In this document: positions 56,962-64,000 of the stretch, piece by piece
Position numbering within the stretch: position 1 is the first letter of the stretch
Layout of the letters: the number at the start of each line of letters is the position of its first letter
Assembly: GCF_022682495.2 (NCBI RefSeq)
Contig: NC_071392.1
Coordinates: 74,236,097-74,300,096, forward strand
Direction of reading: 5' to 3'
Source of the DNA: Desmodus rotundus
Taxonomy: Eukaryota; Chordata; Mammalia; Chiroptera; Phyllostomidae
DNA: 64,000 nucleotides
Translations under genes and position numbers: made by a program
The notes under the pieces: model-generated
What the model saw: only the letters and a program-made list of their open reading frames with translations
Databases searched by the model: none
What the model was told of the DNA's origin: nothing

Positions 56962-58761
56962 GTGAGTCATTCTCAGCATCTTAAGATGCATAGTGATTGT
57001 TGTCAGGCCACCGATAATAGAAAATTTTGAACAATCAATCAAGAACTGAAGCGTTTTTATTTCAAGGCAAGCCAGTGGTATATAGAGAGAGGTATATGCA
57101 CAGTTGCACACATGTGTGTGTGTTTATTGTAGGGGACTTAGACACCATAAAAACTTAAATTTTTTTTTGTAAATTTGCATAACTTCATTAGAAGTTCATG
57201 GGTTAAAGTTACAGACATTCCATTTGGAAATGTCACTTATCTTTTAGGGTTTTTTTGTTTTGTTCTTTTGTCTGCTTAGCAAATGGCATTTCTCTCATTT
57301 CCTATGCCCAAATATATATGACCTCAAGTTTCTTTTTTTTTTTTTCTGTTTGGGGACTCTTGTGGGTTTGAATTTTTTTTCTACTGTGATGTTTTTTTTC
57401 CGAGAGCTCTCCACTGCTGTGGTGGGATGGATTTCTCTGAGGGAAACTAGAGCTACTAAATAGATTGGTTCCAGTAGTGGTGCTGTTAAGTGTTTTTCCT
57501 AGTTACAGGGTTTGTACCATGGGGCAGGCCTGTTCTCCTCACCTTCCCCAAATACTGTAATGTTTTCCAACCTATTTTTACTTTGGGCAGGAAATGCGGG
57601 AAGCTTTGTCTTTGTGGACTAAAGTGGTTAAACATTCATACTCTCTGAGAATTGACTGTCCCAAATGTCACCTAACAGTTTAAGATGGAAAGCCACTAGG
57701 TGGCACTGTCAGCCTGAAAAATTCTGGAACGAATTATCTTAGAATGGTAAAATTTTAACAAAGTCTCTGAGGAATCGGCTGAATTTCTTCACTTTTTTAT
57801 GATGCTCAAAGCAATAAGTCACAGAGTGCTCCAGTGGCCCCTCTCCGTCTTCTAGTCTGTGGTCTCTAAGCAGTGGTCAGGTTAACCATAATTGTGCCTT
57901 TTAGTGGACATCAGTGGGAGTAGTCCCTGGTTGGATTCTCTCCTCTGCATTTTCCCATTCTGACGCAGACCAGAATGGGTCCCTGCTTTCTTTCTGTGTG
58001 AGGACTGGGCTAGCTTGGAAACTTGGACATGGCTGTTCAACCTAATTGGAACTTGGTTGTGCTTAAGTTTCCTGCAATCTGTTCTGTTTGAAGACTGTAG
58101 CTACACAAAGAAAGAATGATCATCCATTTTTACCATTCACATTTAGGACCTGTGACATTAGTGATGTAAATGAGGCTTGGGAGGGTCCCATTGCCCTTTG
58201 CTATGGCTACCAGCTCCTCCTCAGTTGTAGAGAAACCTAGTAGATTTTGAGGGTTTGGGCCTTTGCTGGTTGGGGAACTAAGGCATTGCTGAAGAAATTA
58301 AAACTATTAGGTGGCTGAATCAGTAGTTTTGCCTTTATCTTAATAGAAAAGGGAGCTCTGACTCTAGGAACATTTCCTCCATTTTAAAAATCCAGAATCT
58401 GTTTTTTGTTTGTGGTCTTTCCTGTTTAGTTTTAAGACACAGTGAGACTTTTTTCGTTACAATTAAGTTTTATTCACTACAATTCCAGGATAGAGAAGAT
58501 TGCTCCTAGTAACTATTGGATTGAGGATTATGAGGAATAATCATTGTCCTGAAATATCTTAAACATATATTTGCTTAGAGAATAGAGAGAAAAATGAATT
58601 TGTAGGTAGATAAATGGTTTTAAAACTTTTTGATTTTTGAAATTCTTAAGCATTAAGCATTTCTATTTTTAGAACAAAAAAAGGAATAAAAAAGAAGACA
58701 CACTAAATGAAGCTACTGTGACACAGCTTTCTTTGTAAACACATTTTGTCACACTGTCTAT

Positions 58762-59060
58762 TGTGGGGGATGGCACACTGGCCCTTGGGCCGAGTCTGGC
58801 CTACCACTTGTTTTTGTACGGTCTGCAAGCTAAGCATGTATTTTACATTGGAAAGAAATATTTTGTGGCACATGAAAGTTAGATGAAATCAAATTCAGGA
58901 CCATGAATAAATTGGGACCGTGGCCAAGTCTGTTCGTTTACATATTGTCTGTACCAGTTTTCGTGATACAGTGGCAAAGGCAAGTATCTGTGAGAGACAG
59001 TTTGGCTTGCAAAGCCTAATTTGCTCTGTGGCCTGTTACAGAAAAGTTTGTTGACCCGTC
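58762..59060 (+). mobile_element. hAT-type nonautonomous DNA transposon
   Basis: GCCCTTGGGCCGAGTCTGGCC, TTTTTGTACGGTCTGCAAGC, TTCGTTTACATATTGTCTG and a GTTTGTTGACCCGTC end match an old mammalian hAT-Charlie family with TIR CAGGGGTCGGCAAACT. The name of the subfamily is not certain. Confidence 0.6.
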
Positions 59061-59989
59061 ACCTATACTCATCCTACTCAAAGTGCCTTGAAACAATAAT
59101 AGGAACTTGAGCTAGAATATAAAGAAAGGCATTGCTTCTTTCATCATAAAATATTGCTATTGAAAAATTGTCAGCAGATTTGTGTGTGGTCGATTTACAT
59201 TCTGGTACAAGCTCTTTGTCTCATTGCAGAGTAGTAGCTACTTTTTGAATAGTAATGGTCTGTAATCCTTTGTGTATAATTGTATATTTGTAAGTTTTTG
59301 TTTTTAATATGAGTTTAAAGAACTCTGGGTTTATTAAGAAATGAAATAGTTCATTCTTCTCTACCTTGAGGAAGCCATTTTTAACTCTTGGCAATCCCTG
59401 TCTCAATAAAATGTTTATATTGCTCTTTTTAAGTTTTTCAGTGTTAGGTATAACCCCTTTTTCACACCATGAAAGATTAGCATTTAGGTTTTTTACTCAC
59501 GCACACATATTCACATGGGTGTGCATGCAACCTTACCTTATCCTTCTATTAAGACTATATCATAATTCAGATTAAATTAATATTCAAAGTTCAGTGGGTG
59601 TATGGTAATCACCACCAAGCTATATAACATATTCTGCCTACTTTTCATTTCCTGCACAATTTTTTGTTTTATTTGGAATTAATAATTTTAAAATTTTATG
59701 CATATTTTTTACATACTGTAAAAATCTTCTCTCAAAACAAAGATTCGGTCTGTTCATTTTAACTTTGTCAACAATAGTTTCTAGGAGCTGTACCAATCTG
59801 GAATAGTTCTTTTTCCTGTTGCAGAGTTGTCATTGTCAGATTTCTTCACTGTCATCCTGGGCTTTTCTTTGCTTTTTCCCTGGGTTGGCACTAGGTTTAC
59901 TGGATCCCGTGGCTGCTTCTTTATGATTTAATACGTTAGTTTGGTGGCACAGATTCTCTAGCTTCTTGGGAAAAGAGTGCTTGGTAGGT

Positions 59990-61170
59990 AAATATCTTGA
60001 GATCTTTAATGTCTATTTTATAACAGTTCAGCTGGGTATAGAATTTTGTTAGAAGTTATACTTCTTCAGAATTGTGAGGACATTGCTCCATTGTCATTTA
60101 GCTCTTAGAGATATTTTCCTTGTATTTTAGATGTTTGAAATTGTTCTAATTCCCCATCTTCATATGATTTGGTTTTTCTTTCTGCAAGATGATTTTAGCA
60201 AATTCTTTTTTATCCTGAACTTCCATAGTGATGCACTTTGTTTATTCATGTGTGAATATATTATGAGGATGAACCCCCAAAAAACTGCAGTGTGGGCAGG
60301 TACGCTTATAAACCACCCATCATGAAATGGGCAAATGCGGTGCAAGGTTCTTCAAAAAAAAATTCACTGAAGCCAAACACAGCCTCTCACAACAATGCCA
60401 ACTTATACACTGATACAGATGGGTTGCTAGAACGCTCACGTAGCTGGGGAAGCCTGTACCACAAGAGGTCTGCCTTCTAGAAGATAATGCTGGGTTTTTT
60501 TTTGTGAGGCAGGGGGGAATCCTCCCTATATGCTTTGAATTTGAATCCGTTACGTCTGGGAACTTCAACTGTTTTGTTGATTTCCATCTAGTTTCTCTGC
60601 TCTCTATTTTCTAGAACTCCTATTTGGATGTTTGACTTTGTGAGCTAGTCTTCTAATTTTTTTCCTCCTATTTTCAATCTTTTTGTTGTTTTTGTTCTTT
60701 CTAGATTTCTTCATATTTACCTTTCAGCCCTTCTATTATTTCATTTATAGTACTGTATTTTAATTTCTCAGATTTGTTATTTTCTGAATGTTTTTCTTAT
60801 TAGTATTTAAAATATCTAATACTTGTTTCAGAGGTGAGTATCATCTATTATTAGGTTTCTGAGGAAATTATTATAATCTTTTGAAACAAACTTTCTTAGT
60901 CTGTGTTCTGCATAGTCTGTGTTCTCTAAGTTGTTTTTGAACCCATTTGGTTATTTTGGTCCCTTATTTTTCATGTTAGAGGCTGTCCTCAGGTCTCTGG
61001 TGATCCCTGGTGGTTTCTCTTGTTTAAGAGTGAGGTAGTGAACACTGGGTTAGAAGCAATAGACTCATGTATGGGTGTACATCTTAAAATACAGCAGGTG
61101 CTTTTATAAGTTTTAAACCAATCCTAGTTTCGATGATGGGGGGAAGTCTGTAGTATAAATCATATTGGCT
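59990..61170 (-). repeat. Possible L1-like block, antisense, interrupted
   Basis: The parts CAGCTGGGTATAGAATTTTG and ATTGCTCCATTGTCATTTAGC, and later TTCAGCCCTTCTATTATTTC and GTTAGAGGCTGTCCTCAGG, resemble antisense old LINE sequence. The stretch about 60262-60540 in the middle does not fit. Weak. Confidence 0.35.
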
Positions 61171-61384
61171 ATTGTGTTTTCTCACCACTAGCTCAGGATT
61201 TAGCTTTTGTGAGTCTGAAGATTGTTACCACTCATACATCAGCTTTCCAGCTTCCAAAGTTTGTTGCTGTGTTCTTTTCTCCTATTAATCTTTGTCCTTT
61301 TGAGCTTATGGCAATAAAATAACAAAATTAATTCCTTTATTTTTGTTTAGAGGTACTTAGGGAGGGAACCAAAGAAATGTTTGA

Positions 61385-61630
61385 GCTTGCTTTAGTTTGT
61401 TCATAATGATCCGCTTCATTGTAAGGCTGCATCATAATTCATTTAAGCAATCTCCAATAGTTTGACATTCATATAGTTTGTGGTTTTTCCATTATTTAGA
61501 AAATGGAATAATCTCTGTGTAAAGGGCAGTTATTTCCTTAGGAATGTTTTGGAGCATATTTGCCAAATAGCTTTCCAGAAATGTTAACTAGTGTATACCC
61601 ACCCCGATGCGTGTTCATTTTTTAATATGT
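61385..61630 (-). repeat. Probable old L1 fragment, antisense
   Basis: AAGGCTGCATCATAATTCATTTAAGCAATC, TTTTCCATTATTTAGAAAATGG and GCCAAATAGCTTTCCAGAAATG follow the L1M 3' order. Confidence 0.5.
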
Positions 61631-61638
61631 TGTAGAAC

Positions 61639-61859
61639 AAAGGTCGACCAACTTTTTCTTACAGGACCACGTAATAAACATTTTAGACTTTATGGACCAT
61701 GTTAGCCCTGTTGCAACTACTTAATTCTTAGACCGTAGCAAGAAAACAGCTGTAGACAGTATGTGAATGAATGCGTGTGTTTGTATTCCAATGAAACTGC
61801 ATACAGCAATAGGCAGTGTGGGCTGGGTGGCCTTTGGACCATAGTTTGCAAACCCCTCA
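61639..61859 (-). mobile_element. hAT-type nonautonomous DNA transposon
   Basis: Same family as 58762-59060 in the other orientation: AAGGTCGACCAACTTTTTC at the left, TAGTTTGCAAACCCCTC at the right. Eight-base flanks TGTAGAAC (61631-61638) and TGTAGACC (61860-61867) suggest an 8-bp target duplication, as expected for hAT elements. Confidence 0.7.
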
Positions 61860-62991
61860 TGTAGACCTTGGGATAGCAGCAGTAAATGTAAAAGAAAAAA
61901 ACGATCTGCATTTTTTTTTTTTTTTTTTTGCATAACCTAGAACCCACCTGCAGTTTTGTAGTTGGTTTATTTGATTTAAAATGTGTGTTAATGCCATGGA
62001 AACCTAAAAACGTCCTAAGATGTTGGGGCCTTCAAGTACATAGTCTGACAGCCACCCTATCTCCTACGAATTAATTGCATAGAGAACAGCTACATAGCCT
62101 GAAAGGCCCACAGAAGGTGACCTACGAACTCTTAACTGAACGCCTCTGGGACACTATAGGTGATTTCTGGAACTGATGCAACACTGTAAATCAGACTCTT
62201 GGCCAAGAGTCTCACTTCTGAGAAACTTGTAACTCAGCAAAGTATCTTGATACATGCGGCCTACTGAAAGCCAGGTTTCTATCCTCTGCTGAAGCAGTTT
62301 CACTTAAGGAAAGAAATGCAAGGGAGGGCTCTTCTTGTCTCTCCAGGTTAGCAGAGAAGCATGTTCATTTCACAGCGATTAGCTGAGCCTACTTGAGACT
62401 TTTGTGCCTGTCCTGGCTTGCCAGTTTCCTGCCTGCCTTCCCTGTGGCGTTTTAGCTGATCTGTGCTGTTTGTAGCCATATGGTCCCCTGAGCACGTGGC
62501 TTGGCTTCCCTGTCCCTGCTGCTGGATGCTTGGGCCTTGCAGATTTCACAGACCTGAATAACACAGCAGTGGGGGTGTGTGTTTGGACGGGCATTGGTGA
62601 GGGGGGGCAGCATGTCCTCAGGAGGTGGAGTCTTTTTGTTACCCTGCATGGTTAGAGTCCTCTAGATTGGTTCTGTGTACCAATTGATTGCTTAAAAATA
62701 CAGAGCCCTGAAGGACGTGCTTTGAGGTGGTTCAAAATAATGGGAAGTGGTGTCTGCTTTCAAGGAGCTTACCCTCTAGGGTTCTGTCTGAGAGATTGCC
62801 CTAAGTAGTGAACTGTTTGGTATTGGTGGCCATGTCCAGCTTTGGAGGTGAGGTTATAAGCTATCCATGGATGCAGTGGATTCTAGTACTTACTTGGTTT
62901 GGTCTTGATTATTTTTTGCCGTGTGTTCAATCATAGTTTTGAATAGAGTTCATTAGCATATCTCTCTAAAATGGTTTTTAAGCAGGGATAC

Positions 62992-63215
62992 ATTTTTTTC
63001 TTTTTCTTTTTTAATCCTCACCCAGGGATATGGTTAGAGAGAGGAAGGGAGAGAGGGAGACTGGGTGGAGGTGCTTGGGGGAAAGAGAGACAGACATCAG
63101 TGTGAGAGAGAAACATCGATGGGTTGCCTCCCGTACATGCCCCAACCAGGGATTGAACCTGCAACCTTTTGGGTGTACAGGACGATGCTCCAACCAACTG
63201 AGCCACATGGCCAGG
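62992..63215 (-). mobile_element. VES-type SINE
   Basis: Reversed copy, with GAGAGAGAAACATCGATGGG, CCAACCAGGGATTGAACCTG and GAGCCACATGGCCAGGGC. Target duplications GCAGGGATAC and GCAAGGATAC lie to left and right. Confidence 0.93.
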
Positions 63216-63402
63216 GCAAGGATACTTCTTAATATGTTTGGCATTCTGTAGACGTTTCCATTATATTCCCCTTTGGTAATGTGGAGAGAACAAAAAAAAT
63301 ACTAGTTATTTCCTTGACTTTTTGGTCATAGGGTTTTTAACTGAAGTTTTGTGGATGATCTGGTTGCAAAGGTAGCCTCTGTTATACCAAAAAGATAATC
63401 AA

Positions 63403-63628
63403 GCCCTGGCTAGTGTGGCTGTGGATTGAGCACTGGCCTGTGAATTGAAAGGTTGCAGGTTCACTTCCCAGTCAGGGCACATGGCCTGGATTGCAGGTCA
63501 GGTCCCCACTTGGGGGCGTGCGAGAGGCAGTCGATCAATGTTTCTCGTGCACATCCCGGTTTTCTCCCTCTCTTTCTCCCTCCCTTCCCCCATCTCTAAA
63601 AATAAATAAAATCTTTAGAAAAAAAGGA
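63403..63628 (+). mobile_element. VES-type SINE (the only sense-oriented copy in the SND1 introns)
   Basis: Sense copy from GCCCTGGCTAGTGTGGC through CAGTCAGGGCACATGG to an AATAAATAAAATC tail. Flanks AAAAAGATAATCAA and AAAAAGATATCAAG form the target duplication. Confidence 0.95.
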
Positions 63629-64000
63629 AAAAGATATCAAGACTTAGTTTATAGCTTAAGTTAGCAAATTGATAGCTGATAAAAGAAAATGATTGAATAG
63701 AAAAGACTTGTAAAAAATAATTACCTAGCCTTTTAAATAGAGGCTTAATTTTTTTAGAACAGTTTTAAAGTTGCAGAAAAATTGCGCAGATGTATAGAGA
63801 GTTTCCCACTCCTCCCTCTCCCTCCCATTTCTCGTACTGTTCTCTGACATGAGTTTGGGAAAATAATGACAAGTAGTATACCAATATTGATATATTATTA
63901 TCAACTCAAGTCCATGCTTTAGTCAGATTTCCTTAGTTTTTTTCGAATGTTTGCTTCGTGTTCCAGAATCTCATCTGTGATAGCACACCAAATTTTGTTG

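Larger units (their letters stand above)
9780..64000 (+). other. SND1: SND1 gene, 5' part (exons 1-9 of a longer gene)
   Basis: SND1 encodes Tudor-SN (p100), a multifunctional RNA-binding protein of cytoplasm and nucleus. Known roles are RISC-associated nuclease activity on inosine-containing and micro-RNAs, spliceosome assembly and transcriptional co-activation. The nine exons found here translate into 346 residues that agree almost exactly with mammalian SND1 as I remember it. The human protein has about 910 residues: four complete SN repeats, then a Tudor domain woven into a fifth SN-like fold. This window supplies SN1, SN2 and the linker into SN3. Intron lengths are about 23.3, 11.3, 3.7, 2.5, 0.7, 0.9, 1.3 and 2.3 kb, then more than 7 kb. 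The start of transcription is estimated, since no cap-site data are available. Confidence 0.95.
56962..64000 (+). other. SND1: SND1 intron 9, 5' part
   Basis: Starts GTGAGTC and is not closed within the window. No further exon resembling SN3 was found up to 64000. Contains two hAT-type fragments, L1-like sequence and two SINEs. About 57000-58750 and 61930-62990 show nothing recognisable. Confidence 0.85.

Noticed and set aside
1..64000. CRISPR array, operon, phage or other prokaryotic system
   Set aside because: The window is spliced mammalian DNA with dispersed retroelements. No regularly spaced repeats and no dense coding are seen.

Overview
This is nuclear DNA from a bat. At least 17 dispersed copies of a tRNA-derived SINE of the bat VES type are present. 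Their sense head carries a B-box-like GGTTCGATTCCC, their middle reads CAGGGCACATGCCTGG, and a pyrimidine-rich stretch leads into an AATAAATAAA tail. The repertoire points to a yangochiropteran bat, but I cannot name the species. No bacterial, phage or CRISPR content is present.

One protein-coding gene is visible: the 5' part of SND1 (Tudor-SN/p100, staphylococcal nuclease domain containing 1) on the + strand. A TATA-less, GC-rich promoter (about 9400-9800) has GC boxes and two inverted CCAAT boxes 33 bp apart. Nine coding exons follow: 9979-10056, 33333-33482, 44823-44943, 48692-48770, 51228-51388, 52128-52219, 53075-53233, 54510-54616 and 56871-56961. Every junction is GT-AG and the reading frame stays open across all of them. 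Together they encode the first 346 residues: the N-terminal tail, the complete SN1 and SN2 domains, and the first residues leading into SN3. Human SND1 is about 910 aa, so the rest lies beyond 64000. The window ends inside intron 9.

The 9.7 kb upstream and the introns are dominated by transposable elements. They include VES SINEs; two solo LTRs of one endogenous retrovirus family with different 6-bp target duplications, one on each side of exon 2; a full-length antisense HAL1 element (half-LINE: ORF1 but no ORF2) with a SINE nested in its ORF1; an antisense L1 fragment; a mariner copy with a decayed transposase between TA duplications; an internally deleted Tigger-type element; a MaLR LTR; hAT-type fragments; and ancient MIR and L2 pieces. 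Twelve of the 13 intronic VES copies, both solo LTRs, the HAL1 element, the larger L1 fragment and the mariner transposase all lie antisense to SND1.

The most unusual structure is a perfect 32-bp inverted repeat with a 7-nt loop in intron 4 (50171-50241). I found no convincing new multi-gene system. The window is best read as the start of one conserved housekeeping gene in a repeat-rich mammalian setting.
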